Below are positions 1 through 12,659 of a DNA stretch of 64,000 nt, one piece after another. Each line of letters starts with the position of its first letter. Position 1 is the first letter of the stretch. The stretch spans positions 271,014,047 through 271,078,046 of the forward strand of contig OY282559.1 in assembly GCA_958295665.1 (NCBI GenBank), read 5' to 3'. This stretch comes from Tipula vernalis (Eukaryota; Arthropoda; Insecta; Diptera; Tipulidae). Below the pieces are notes generated by a model that had not been told where the DNA came from, ran no database searches, and was given only the letters and a program-made list of their open reading frames with translations. The position numbers and the translations under genes were made by a program.

Positions 1-183
1 TTGTATTACAAAAACATAAGGTTTAAGAATAACGAAGAATTAGTTTTTCCAACGAACTCAAATCACATTGTAAATGCTCCAATTAAAATTGTAAAGAAAA
101 TTGATTAAATTTACCGCCGATCAATTACCGCCTTACTCAATAAAAATTTTGTTCGGGTCATTTCCGAGTAATATAGTGCCGTT

Positions 184-303
184 CAATTATTAATCCCGAA
201 TCAAAATCAGGTTCTCGAAGTGGCAAAATATGGTGGTATCAGTATTTCATCTATTTTAAGTAAACTTTTTGAAAAGTTAATTAGGAAGTACTTGCCGTTC
301 TAT
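184..303 (+). mobile_element. Decayed LINE reverse-transcriptase fragment
   Basis: A short open stretch in one plus frame translates with the pattern IPN-x-N-x-V-LEVAKYGGISISSILSKLFEKLIRKYLP (read in pieces). It resembles the jockey/CR1-type RT segment in which a YRPISLLP-like motif is followed by LSKLFEKL. Nothing recognisable continues on either side, and stops and frame loss appear within about 100 bp. This is inference from one motif. A chance open stretch in AT-rich DNA is possible, but the LSKLFEKL block is specific. Confidence 0.4.
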
Positions 304-3300
304 ATTGGTTTATATGCTCTAAGGTTAGCATATGTCAAGATCGATCTCTTATAGCAAGACTTAAACCATCAGTAACCTTTGAATAAAGGTTATGATAAAG
401 ATTCTGGAAATTTTGAAGCTAGAAGCTTAGAAACAGCACAATTATATGACATTAAGAGCAGGTTTTACATTCGGGTCACGGGCCTCAAAGGGCTCTAAAA
501 AACAAAAACTGTTTAGAGAAACTAACGTACCTTATTTTACGTTAAACCGAAAGTCTTTGGTTAAACAGAGGAAGGTTAAAATGTAAATTTGTTTATGAAA
601 CTTTTAATGTGCATCATTAAAATTTATGTTTTGACTCTTCCTGGTTCGATAGCATAAAAAGGAAATTTTCAGAAACTAGCCCAGGTTAAAAATCTCAATT
701 GAATATCAATACTCTAAGAAACTGCTATTGAACTTAGATTTACGAGCCAGCAATTGGTAAGTTTGCTAGAGTAGGTGGATTTAACATTTTTTGTTTTGTT
801 AATATTTTTTTTTTTAAATTTATTAATTTTTAAGCAGATAATATTCTGATAAGCTGAAATCAATTTTAAGTTAAGCTGAATTAAATTTGTTGTATTTTCC
901 AAAAATAGTTTGTTGCTATTATTGTTTCCCTCAATGGAACTTTCAAGAAATATCATTAAATGGTTCACCTTTTTAAAACTGTCCATCCTAGTGGTTGTTT
1001 GACGGATCTGTAGTAGATACTATACAATTTACGAAACAAACTAATTTGCTAAATGTATGTAAAAACCTATACTTAAGTAATGAAAATTAGTTACAAGACG
1101 CAAATTTACTATTCAAGCTGATCTGATACTGTTTGAAACATTTTATAGCCGTGTTATCTCATGCACCAAGACATCAATTGGTCGCCAATATTGTTCGTGA
1201 ATTGACACCGCCTATGTCTTTTTCGTATATTTCGGGTTAGTCAAAGAAAAAAATTGTTCAATTATGTGACAACATGGTTGAAAATTTCCTTTCTACCGCG
1301 GAAGTCATTTATCAACAGGGTCATTTAATGGAAGTTTAATGGAAAAGTTTGTAATTTGGAAAATTCGATTAATATTCGAAAGAATTGTATACTTCAAAAT
1401 TTAAAACGTTTATAAAAATTTGATAGTCTCTCCATTTAAACCAATTAAATTCAAAATTTAAATATTAAATAATTTTTGTAAATTTCAAAATAAAAAAAAA
1501 AATTTATTAATTTAAAAAGTTAAGCCAAGAAGACGGATCAGAAATGAGAAATTATAGGTACCCTAGCAGTTCTTACACCTGATAAAATTCGACAATTCAA
1601 AATGAAGGTTGAGATCTTTTAATGTGTGGGAAATATTAACCTGAATCAAATAGAAACAAATTTTTTGCAAATTCATAATTCTGTTGCAGATAAAAGTTTG
1701 GAAATCTTCTTCAAAATATAAAAATCTTAGAAACTTTCGAAATTTATAATATATATATAATAATAGGTATAAAACTGTTTGTTGAAAATAATAATTATCC
1801 TCTAAAATCTAGATCCTAATTATTATTCAGTAATAGGTAATTGTATTAATTCTAAACCAAACCAGCAAAAAAATTGATGTAGATTCTTAATCCAATACAA
1901 ATTATTTATTATTGATCAATTATGATAAAACTTTAGTTCAGCAAATCCATTTTCAACATACTTTTCAAAGCATCCATCAGATTTTCAAACTACAATAATT
2001 GCAGGCGAATGTTGGAACATATGGTATTCCTCACATTCATTCTTTTTGTTAATTTTAGATTAACACCAATTTTTCTCGTCGCTCGCAAACTCTATGTCAG
2101 ATTCTATCAAATTTGGCAATAGTGAATGTGTACTATACATACTACCAGGATCGATGGGGTACGATTGCCTAGTGATAAGCGAAAAAGGCTACGATTGTTG
2201 ACTTGTTCTGGGTATAAACACCTCTAGTACAATAGTGTAGTTAATTATAGGAAACCCTTCGGCAAGGCTCCGTTTTCCTTACTTTTTTCACCTCCCAAAA
2301 AAACATTTCAACTACCTTTCAAATACATAATTCACAAAGGTTGGTAAAAGAGAATACTAAAACATGATTCGTATTATTTTCTGACTTGTAATTCACTATA
2401 TTTGCTTATATCGCGATTTTTTCGGCAATATAGAAGTTCAGCTCATATCGTAAATCAAAAGCTTTCATTTTTTTCAAAGAAGCTTTTAAAAAGTATAAAT
2501 AAAAACTTTTTTTAGTTGTAGAAGTTGTAGAAGTTAAACACTTTCAGCAATCTTCTTAGAAAATCAGATCAGATATGGAAATTAAACTTTCAAATTTTAA
2601 ATTACCAGATATTAGTAGAATCCGATTAACAAATCAATATTTTAATAACATTTCAAAGTGTACAAAAAAGTTTACAAAACCTCATCTCAAAGTTTGTTGT
2701 TTTCAAATTTCATAAAATTACAACACATTGAATAGCTATACTGCGCTTCGATTATGAAAATTTAATCAATTCAAATCTAAGTAATGCTAAATATAGTTAA
2801 ACCGAAAATGTTGGATCCCATTATTTAAAAGTGTGCAACAGGTGCAAAATACGCCGGTATATTTTTTGAGAATTTGAATGCTTTCAAAATTAAAGAATTA
2901 TTAGAAAAAGCTGAACTTCCCAATTAACAGTCGCTTTAGTATCAAAGTACATATGTTTATTAAACAACGAATCTAAATCGGCTTCAAATTAATCCAATTT
3001 TTTTTAATCTTGCGTCATACTTATATTCGATTTAAAATTAGATTGATCATTAGATTTAAAAATTAAAACAAGTTTACGACTTGAAAGTCACTGGCGATAA
3101 TCCTCCACTTAAGTTTATTATTAGCGAGACTTTTAAGACTTCCAAGCAAATTTTTAAATGTTTTATCACTCTAACTTGGATCTAACATTGATTCAATATT
3201 AAAATGAAAAGAACTTTTAAGAGATACATGTTGAAAACAGTTCCCAAAATAGTTTCAATCAATTGAGGCCAAAGTATATCTTTATAGTATCTTTTATAGG

Positions 3301-6300
3301 ATCTTATAAAAATTATCAGATTGTCTTGTTCTGGTCGAAGTCTCTAAACTTTTGAATCTGGGAACTTTAAAAAGCTTCTGAATATATACCAATTAATAAT
3401 TTGAAAATTGCAGTCTAACCATTATAGATTAATGGTATTGAAAGATTTTATTCTATTTCAATTGTAAAAAAATTTGGATTTAAATTTGGGAAATTTTAGT
3501 TTAGGATTTTGATATTCTAGAATTTTAAATTATTTAATAAAAAATCATATCAATATTTTATAATTCCGTTTCCGATTACAAGTTCTTAATTTTTAAATCC
3601 TTCGTTTGGATTTTAGTTTTTCCAAATAAGGGAGCTAAATTAAATTTTAGAGCGAAAATTTAGAATTTTACTTTCGAATAAAATTATATTTTATTAGAAA
3701 AGCTTTAACTTTCTTCTGAGATGCAATATTAAACCAGCAGCTGCAACTTATTAAATCTCAGCTCTAAAACTTAGGCTACCATATTTAAAAAATTATGTTT
3801 TAAAATCTAAAATTTTTCTAAATTCTAGAGATTTTATTTTGGAAATTCTCCCACAGACTTTTAGATCTAAAATTTAAAATTGATAAATTTTTAATTTCTA
3901 ATTTTTTTAAAACTAAAATTTGGAAACATTTTAATTCAAACATTAAACTGCAATATATTTTAAGAATTTAATTCACATTTGATTACACAATAAATATTTT
4001 AAGTCTATATTTGCAAATTTTCTCAAAATACTGGATAAATTATAATTTCAAAATGTCTTAAAGACAAAAACAGTCAGGCTATAAAGGTACACAAACCGTA
4101 AATGAATTCAATCCACGAGAGCTAAAATATATGGTATTTGTTAGAGTTGGAGTTCCCGTCTAATTTACCGATTTCGCTTGGATGTAAGGAACAAGAATGA
4201 ACTTGTCCACTTTAAAAGGTCTGTTTCTGCGACAATGGAAAGTTCAGACTCGATCCCTGATAATATCCTATTGATAACAAAGTTGAACCGATTATTGTAC
4301 AAACTTTCAAACTTACATAACAGCGATAGGACCTTTGATTAAAACAAAAGCTAAACCTTTTAAAAACAGTCATATGGTCTTCAAGCTAAGTACAAATTTG
4401 TAATAATTTCTCTGGTAATAACCCTCCAGTATACACCTGGAAATTTTAATTTGGCGTTTTCCCACTAGATTTTCAGTTTTGAAAAAATTAAATTTTTAGC
4501 TATATCATTGCTTCTGTAGGAATTTTCGATTTAAAAATTTCTAAATTACAATTTAAATTTTTTTATAAATTTTTTTCAAAATTTTAAAAATGTTGTACCA
4601 ATAGCTAGCTAGGTCTGTGAAATTTTAGTTTAGAGCTTTAGAACTGCTGTAATAATTAATTAATTTTTCTTTTATTTAACAATTTAGATTTGCGAATTTG
4701 GAAAATTGTGTGATATTTAAAAATTGTAAAAATTAGACTAAAAATTTAGAATTTATTCGAAAAAATGATTGAAAAATTCAAAATTTAAACATTTCTAAAC
4801 TTTAACAAATTTCAAATTTTATAAATTTCAACATTTTAACTCTACAATAATTTTAGAATATAAGAAGAAGTCTTAATCCAGAAGTCTATAATTTAACATA
4901 TAAAAAATCGTATAATTTATAAGTTTAAGGAATAAAATTTAAAAACCAAATCCTAAAATGAAAATGCTAAAATTTAAATAGAAATTTTCAAAATCAAAGC
5001 CATTTTAAAATTTTAATTTTATATTTCAAAATTTTTAATTTGTAATTGATTCAGATTTAATATTTAGACTTTTGGTAAAATGAAAGGAAAATTTGAATTT
5101 AAATTTTGACTCTAGAACTCTTAAAATTAGAATATTTAAAGTTTTGGTTAGGGTATTGTTTTTGTGATTTTTAGAATTTAAAATTTCGAAATTACAACCA
5201 AAAATTTAGTAAATAGTTCTTTTGAATTTTAAAAATAGTTTTAAGAATTTAGTCTCAATTAAACTTCAATACAACTCACTATTCACAATATTAAGAAAAA
5301 ATTAACTGATATAAACAGACGTTCGCCATTAAAACCGATAAAGGAAACAGTGCAGCGATATCCGAATACACACTATCAAAAAAATGAAAGCTACACCAAC
5401 ATTTCCAGCATACAGAGGTTACATAGTAAACCAACCCTAATACGTTAAAAAAACCTAATTCACAAGATAACACCAATAATTTTTTGTATGACCTGAGTAA
5501 AATTAAAATTATTAGTTCTGAACTTTCGGACACAACTTTCAAAATTCTAGCGAATTCTGTATTCATAAAATTTTAGGTTAAATAAAATTTCGCAATCAAA
5601 ATTTTAAATATCAGAAAACTAAAAACCAAAATTTTAGTTTTAATTAATAAAATTAATTATCAGATAATGGTGTAGTGTGAGACTGCAACAATTCCATAAT
5701 AGATTAAAAATTTGATCGATTCTTAGTGTTAAAATAGAATTTGGTTCGGTTAGAGTCCGAATGATACAAAATTTACACAAATTCTTAAATTTTTGATATG
5801 TTGAAATTATGAAAATTTGTATAAACCTCACAAATTTTTATGAAATACTTAACAACTTTAATAATTAGGTATTGAAATGTGCAATAATTTCGGCAAAGAG
5901 ACAAATTTTAATTCAATTAAAATAAAGAATTTCTTAAAATCCCACATTTCGGATTCGACAGAAATTATTTTAATACATATGTACCTATATTAGAACATAA
6001 AGAACACAGCATCTCTCACATTTAACAGATTTCAAAAATTTAATCGATTTTATTTTGGAGTTTAATAAAAGTTTCTAAAATTTGGTAAATCAAAAGTTTA
6101 GAGCCTTAGAAGAATATTGAGAAAATAATTTAAGTCCAAGTTACGGATACAATCCATAAAATTTAAAAAGTATTCAGAATAGGGCAAAATATGTAATTGA
6201 AAGAGTTGAATATTTAAAAATATGCTTCGCGACACTTAAGTTACAAATAATTTTCTTTCGTTGATGTATCCATTCAGATCTAAAAGTTTCACTTCTAAAT

Positions 6301-6544
6301 TCTAATTAATAAATTTTAAAATTCAGAATTTGTTGCTGGTGCTTTCTCGCTAAGTGATATATTGACAGCGATTCTTTTTAAAAAATAGAGATAATTCTAA
6401 AAATTCTAAATTAATTCTTCGAAAAACTTATAGAATTTGATGATTCACAAGATAATGGAAATTATACTCGAATGTGAATTAAACTTTTGACTAACACTCT
6501 AACCACTACACTTACATTTAAAATAAAATAATCCGCCGGCATTT
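304..6544. other. AT-rich stretch without a recognisable gene
   Basis: About 6 kb of very AT-rich sequence dominated by short aaatttt words. The only open frames are short, low in complexity and interrupted. A small plus-strand open stretch near 1150-1240 reads LSHAPRHQLVANIVREL and may be a TE scrap, but I cannot place it. The region could be a long intron or spacer. I see no splice-site pattern, RNA gene or tandem repeat that I can support. Confidence 0.5.
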
Positions 6545-6561
6545 TTATACGGGCTAACCAG

Positions 6562-6810
6562 TTATAATTCACCAGTTAGCGGAACACGTAAAAACCGTCG
6601 GTAATACATCGAACCGGTAATATTCAGATCAATATATTCCTTACCTATGTTGTGTTGTTTATGTTGCAGCACAGATCCAAAGGCCATTAAATCCTTGGCC
6701 GGTGGTGCTCGCGCACCGAGGGCGGAATATCCGTCCCCCAAATAGGACGCCAGTGCGACAGCCCTAAGGGGCACTTTTGATCCTTCGGTCAAAATTTTGA
6801 TATCGACAGT
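6562..6810 (-). CDS. Candidate host-gene coding exon, product not recognised
   Basis: This minus-strand frame is open from about 6810 (after an in-frame TAA) to a TAA at 6562. It is clearly GC-richer than its surroundings. The peptide looks protein-like, including segments AVALASYLGDGYSALGARAP, PAKDLMAFG and GSMYYRRFLRVPL. There is no upstream in-frame ATG, so it would need an upstream exon. A strong splice donor (ATAG|GTAAGGA) lies at 6645/6644 on the minus strand and a plausible acceptor (ccccttag|g) at 6764/6763, giving an optional 119-bp internal exon. Without splicing at the donor, the frame ends 27 codons later. I do not recognise the family. It is the only open frame here that does not look like a transposon or a low-complexity shadow. 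Confidence 0.4.
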   Translation of the reverse strand, partial: TVDIKILTEGSKVPLRAVALASYLGDGYSALGARAPPAKDLMAFGSVLQHKQHNIGKEYIDLNITGSMYYRRFLRVPLTGEL

Positions 6811-9650
6811 TTAATTTGTATTTATAGTTTCCCCGTGTTCAAAAATTCTCAAAACATGAATTATAATATATCACCCGAAATAAATTTATAAATCAAAAAA
6901 AAAAAATTAACCAAATTTCACACAGCGGCAACACTATATTTTCGTAACATACATAATCACTTATACATTTTGTTAAAAACTTTTTTTTTTTTTTTTTTTT
7001 CAATCAAATACTACAAAAAAAAGAAGAAGCACCAAGTCACTAAAAAAACCTGAACAATTTTTTTAAGGTTATGTCATCATCACAATATATAAAATAAGCA
7101 CTATATAGGTATATATAAATTATTAGAAACACTAAAATTCAACACTTAAAATAACAAATTTTTCTTTTCCTTTTTGCAACACTAAATTTTCCGCGCGCAA
7201 CAATCAACTATTTATACACAATAATATGATTTTGATATGACAACACTAAACTGAACTAAAAAATTATAATATTTTATCAAGATCGACACCCGCACGCGCT
7301 CGATATCTACTCGAACCGAAAAAACGCAGCACACAACATTCAAAATTCGGACTGTCAAAATGAGAGTACAAAAAAAACAAAAAAAAGAAAACAAATCAAA
7401 TTTGGAGTGTATGTACTTCTAGAATAAAAACAGCCTTCAAAATGTTATCCGACATGAAACAGAGGCGAACAGCGACTAAAATTGTAGTTTTGAATTTTTT
7501 TTTTTTTTTGTTTTCATACGTCGGTGTTGTGTGCTCTACTACACCAACGTTACAGCAATATATTATATATAAAAATATAAATTCGATCGAACGAATCGCA
7601 GCAGCGCATCTACACAATTTGATTCTTGTTTTTTTTTTTTCGATTTTCTTGTGGCATCGTTTTTCGTTCGCTCGTTTTTTTTTATGTTTTATTGTTTTGT
7701 TTTTGGTATGGTGGTGTGTTTATAATATAACGACGAGAATATCGATCCAATATATATTGTGATTAGTGTAAAGAGTGCCGATAGATTCGTTGGCTCATTT
7801 TGTCGCATGTCGTTTATGTCGTAACGAAAAGGCGTTGCTACGGCAACATAAAAATCTTTTTACTTGCGGCTGATTCAGAGCAAGCATATACATGCACGTA
7901 AACAAGTGTGTGTACGTATTTGAGAATTGGAAAAATATGAAAGAGAAAATAGTTGAGTAAAGTTGGTTTAAAAACAAAAGCAGATACTGTGTAAAAACAA
8001 CACAACCAATCAAATATTTGATTTGAAAGTTGATGTTGGTGTTTTTTTTTTAAATGGGTGGGCAACTCCTCTTTTTTTGGTTCGTTCGTTTTGTACAGTA
8101 GAATGAACTAAAATACAGTATAATACCTTGACGGAGGTGTTACTCTGTGAAATGACTTCCAAGTTTGAGTTGAGAATTTGTTGTTTTTGCTGTTGCTTGC
8201 TGGTCTTCTGTGTTGTTGTTTGTATTCAGGATGACTATTATTTTTTTTTGAGGTTATGTTAGTTGTCTGTAGGTGTGTCAACTTAACTCCGGGTGTACTC
8301 TCTGTTTTATCTAATATGTTCGTGATTGTTGTTTGTTGTTGGTTTTGTGTAATGTTCAGCTTTTTTTTTTTTTTTTTCGTTTTATTTTAATATTATTACA
8401 GAGCAATAAATACAGCAAGTACACGGCGACGAAAAATTATTGTGCTTCTCTCGTTGTTTTTTGAGTCCAAATTGTACAAAATTTATAACATTTTCATCAT
8501 TGCACACATTTCGAAAATGATGATGGTGAAATGATGTTGATGATGATGATGATGATGATGATGAGATATTTGTGATTTTCGTGGCAGCAAAGTATATCCT
8601 ATAAAATTGAATGGTAATCAAGGCGAAAATGACTTTACCGCATGTACATAATAATATCAAGTGAAACAACATGGCGGCGGAAAACCGTGTTTGCAAAACT
8701 TTAATATCCGTTTTTGGAAATTTTTCATTTTTTTTGTTGTTTTCTTTTTTGGTTTAAAGACGATATAATTGAATTTAATTTTAAAATCACGAATTTGCTC
8801 CTCTTTAAAGAGTTAAAGTTGCAAAATAAACTGGCAAAACAAATTTAGGGAAGAGTGATTTTGTTCGGCTATGGGGGTTTTTGTATATATGTACTTGTAT
8901 ATATATTGTGTTACATGTATTGTGTTGGGTATAAAGCAACAAGGATATTAACAATAACACAACGATGATGAAAGGAGTACACATATAAATTTTACACAAA
9001 AAACAGGACGAAGAAAATTATTTATAATTTAATAGTTAGTTTTTCATGTCGCTCTGTATGTTTGTGGATTTGTGGATTGTATTATATGTACATATATATG
9101 CTTATACGTATGTACAAGGATGTATGCCATTTTTAAAGAAATATTATTAGCATTCAAGAATTTTTTTTTTTCGGGTTGTTGTTGTTTTATGTGTCTGATA
9201 TTTTGAGAACAACAAAATTGAAATGTTTGGTTTTTGCATTATCCTTTCTTTTTGGTGAGCTATTGTACTATTAATGTGCGTTTGTGTATGGTTCTTATAA
9301 CTTCTTAGAATGGGACGATTTTTTTTTTATTTTTTTTTTATGGAAATGGAACCATTATAATTTGCACCTCACTTGAAATAACATTAGGAATGTTATATAA
9401 ATAAAAAGCGAAGAATACACTTAAAAATGTTGTCGTTTTTTTGTTAATTTTATAGTTTGGCGCGATTATCAAAGATTTTTAACTACACCGGTTCACACTT
9501 TTTGTAATAGCCGCTCCAAATTGGAGACGCGGATGCACGGATTAATAAATTTTTTAATGCTTTTAACAGGAAGCCAAAACTATTAAAACTTTATTACTGT
9601 TGTTTTGGTGTTGCGGAAACATTGGAGACGGAGAAGAATTTACAAGTATA
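6811..9650. other. Low-complexity region, possible 5' side of the minus-strand host gene
   Basis: The sequence is rich in long T runs, (GTT) and (GTTTT) words, TATATA tracts and scattered CpG-containing words such as CGCGCGC and CTCGATATCTACTCG. It lies directly upstream, in minus-strand terms, of the candidate exon. Open frames here are products of poly-T or poly-A runs (strings of Phe or Lys) and are not credible proteins. Long 5' UTRs and promoters of fly genes often look like this, but no TATA box or initiator can be singled out. The assignment is inference from position. Confidence 0.25.
8536..8563 (+). repeat. (GAT)n trinucleotide microsatellite
   Basis: Perfect GAT repeats follow imperfect ATGATG words, about nine units in all. 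On the minus strand the repeat reads as a serine or histidine run (TCA/CAT), which explains the poly-Ser, poly-His open frame there. No gene is needed to explain it. Confidence 0.85.
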
Positions 9651-10420
9651 CTTGTAAATTCAACATTAACTGATTAAGGCAAATAACTAAAATAAAAACC
9701 AGGCCACTATGTATAGGTATAGACATATATTTATTTTATAGGAGTACCATTAAAATTAGGGCAAATGTAGCGAAATCGATTGTTCAATCATTTACCCAAA
9801 TACTTAAACTGTAAGTTCACATTTTTATTATTTGGTTCACAAATTCCTAATGTTTTGAAATGTTCACTGATTTATTGGATTAGAGAGAAGTTGTTATATA
9901 CAAACCTTTTTGAAACCATAATGAATATTAAGTTGTCTTCTAGCCAGTCGATTCACCAAATATAAAATGGGCTGAATCAGCTGATAATTGTATCAAAGAT
10001 ATCTAAGTCTTGCGCGTGCTGGCTGTAGTTGTACAGTACAATCATTCCAGATGAGGACATTATTTTCAAAATTGGTCATTCGACTTTTTCTTCATTTTAA
10101 GCAAACTGCGAAAAACTTCTCTTGTACAATTTTAAATCGGCAGCAAAAATGAATTAATTTGGCTGAAATACTACTTTCGAAAATAAATGTTGAACAAGGC
10201 TAGTTTTGCTTCAAAAACTCCCGATTTGATAATGTCGTTTGAAAATAAAACGATGTACACTGAGAAAAACCAAATACCGTAGCAATAATGAAGAGATTTT
10301 CGTTACTTTTTAAGCGAAAGGAATCGTTAATGTTACAGAAATATTTTAATATAATGTAACCATCTTTAATAATATTAAATAAAAAATTTATAAATAGCTA
10401 ATATTCGTGAATATTACATA
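9651..10420. other. No recognisable gene
   Basis: AT-rich DNA with one 61-codon open frame (9780-9965) that matches nothing I know. Near 10259 the words cactgagaaaaacc resemble the end of a small DNA transposon or MITE, but I cannot find a partner terminus. Confidence 0.4.
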
Positions 10421-10449
10421 CTAGCGGATGTACCCGGTATTTCCTGGGT
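10421..10449 (-). mobile_element. Possible Helitron/Helentron terminus with short hairpin
   Basis: The words ctagcgg then acccggtatttcctgggt (10432-10449) can fold with ACCCGG opposite CCTGGGT around a short loop. A CTAGCGG-then-hairpin arrangement is typical of helentron-type ends as I recall them. It sits directly beside Helitron coding remnants, which supports the call. The exact end and an insertion site cannot be proven from one copy. Confidence 0.35.
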
Positions 10450-10895
10450 AAATATTACTTCATATTTGTGGATTTACAAATTCTCTGGTAACTTTATCAG
10501 ATGTTTCCCTTGTTCGAAGTGGCGCGGAATCAAAGCCTCATTATAAATTTCGTCGTTAAACCTTAAATTCGCATGTAATCTTCGAAGTATGTGTAACATA
10601 TCTGCTGACAGACCGTCTTTATATTTGTCCCACAGTTCTATTGGGTTTCACTGCTTATCAACATTGCAAACGGTTCGCACATATTTACTAGTGTGTATGA
10701 CATTGAGCAGCTTCTTCCGTCGTTTTGTCGTCTGTAGGTTGCTGTTCCGGCCCATTCACCTTTTTGAGGTCGCAAAAAGTTATCATTCCACCACTTGGTT
10801 AATCAGTAATTGCAAATAAAAACACTCAAAATTGCTTACGTGCACGATGTCCGCCAAAATTGCTTACGTGCATCTCCTCCTTGACGTTTGGTCAA
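10450..10895 (-). pseudogene. Helitron Rep/helicase protein fragment (part downstream of the Rep domain)
   Basis: Translated on the minus strand across frame breaks, this gives LTKRQGGDA, then a TATYRR-like word, then ELWDKYKDGLSADMLHILRR and FNDEIYNEALI. These match the inter-domain part of animal Helitron proteins, where NP-x-x-LW-x-KYKD-x-(L/M)-S-x-D-(I/M)-L is followed by FNEALI before the Pif1-like helicase. The frame is broken several times, so the copy is dead. It reads in the same direction as the Rep fragment at 17.57-19.15 kb and begins at the same LTKRQG word at which that fragment stops. It may therefore be the other half of the same element. Confidence 0.65.
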
Positions 10896-12650
10896 GTTGG
10901 GATTATTATAATTTATAATATATTTATTTAGTTTTATTAACTTGGTTTTTTTTTTTAATTAAAAATTTTTAAAATGGTGATCAAACCTTTAGAAATTTTT
11001 AATACGAGTTGGGGTAAAATAAAATGTACATGGAATTTCACAGTTAGTAATGAATGTATGAAGCTGGTAATTTTTAAAAATTATTGTTTGGAATTTTTGA
11101 TTGGAGTTTGGAATAGGATATTTTCCGTTTTTGGTTTTAAATAATAAATTTATTTACTGTAATTCTAGTATGTTTTATATTTCGGTGTACCTAATTTGTA
11201 AGCTCTGGCAAAGATTAGCCTTAAATTAAGAAGGATCAATGTATTCTTCTATCAGCGTTGTTAGAAAGATGCATGAAAAGATGATTATAGGATATTCCTT
11301 AAATAGAGCTTTTCAGACATTTTGATTGGAATAAAATTTTTTAACACATTTTAAGTTGGTTGAAAATAAATAAATAATATTATAAAAACAATTATTTGAA
11401 TTTTAGCTGATTTTTAAAAAAAATTGATTAATTGTTTATAAAGAAAAACGACATTCGACGGTACATTCCGTCAAATAACAATAAAATTAAGTTTAGGCTT
11501 CATACCTATAGGTATACACAATTGAAAGAAGATGATAAATGAAAATGGATTATGGGTGTACTATGTACAATAATAAAACAATATATTAACATTTTCTAAC
11601 AACCCTCTCCCCAACAATTGTAAATACTTTTCGATTTATTTTTTATATCATTTTCTATTCTCGAAAAAATGGAAGATGTTGAACATTTTCTTAGGACTTG
11701 TAATATTTTCAAAAAATAAAATAATCTAAATGAATTACAGTCGAAATTAGCGTAGTTTAATTTTCTCTCCATCGCCTTCAACAAATGGGGCCAAAAATTA
11801 TTTATAATTCTTTTCAATATAATTTAAAACCGTTTTCGATTGGACCACACAACGAAAAAATTGATGGTCAATATAAAGTCAGAAAAAATTCTCAAGTCTT
11901 CACTACATTCATATGATTTTGTCAAAATAGATAAAAAATGACATCAATATCAGTTTATCATCAATCACTAGACTTTACCGAAGGAGATAATCATTCATTA
12001 TCGGCTCAAACGGCTTCTGACTCCATGAAATATTTGCCGGTAAAATTTTAATTTGTTTTCAGTGAATTTATGATATTGAATTTTAGTTAAATTTTAATTC
12101 ATGACAAAGTTTTGTTTTTTTAATGGGAGGTCAAGGTGGACGGCACTGCGTTAAAACATTCTAACGGGGTAGCATTCTATTATGGATACGTCCATTTGAT
12201 TAAGGAAAGAAATTACTGTACAAAAAAAAAAAAAAATTGGAATATTTTTTATATAGGTACCATATGATTTTTACAAAAGCCAAACACCTTGGTTTGCTAA
12301 CCAAACTGCCTCGGTTTTCATGAAGATTCAACTGATATTCAATTGATATTGTTAATTAGTATCCTAACTTCTTGGCATTGAAAATTTACTGAAGAGAAAA
12401 AGAACATTTTGAATTATCACGTTGCCAACCAAGTCAAAATTTTTTGATGAAACGGCCCGCTTTGAAAGAACTACGATAAATTAGCTTTTTAGTGGTAATA
12501 TGGAAAAAATTTTTAAAAAAACTAAACATGAAGATTTGGTGGACAATGTTGAAATGTTGGTTAACCAAAAGCATCCAATTGTGTTGAACATTACTATATT
12601 TCAGATAATTTAAAAGTTGATTGAATTTTGATGGTTTAAATAATTATTTA
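10896..12650. other. Sequence inside the interrupted Helitron, no clear gene
   Basis: AT-rich DNA. A plus-strand open stretch at about 11665-11715 reads LEKMEDVEHFLRTCNIFKK and resembles the C-terminal zinc-finger-like tail of a LINE ORF2 (ED-x-EH-(F/V)L-x-x-C-x-x-F). It is too short to classify. A G/C-richer word (gggaggtcaaggtggacgg) occurs at 12125-12143. Nothing else stands out. Confidence 0.35.
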
Positions 12651-12659
12651 GCGCCGATC

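Noticed and set aside
7442..7762. 106-codon plus-strand frame with a hydrophobic look
   Set aside because: Phe and Leu runs come from T homopolymers; no initiation context or family match.
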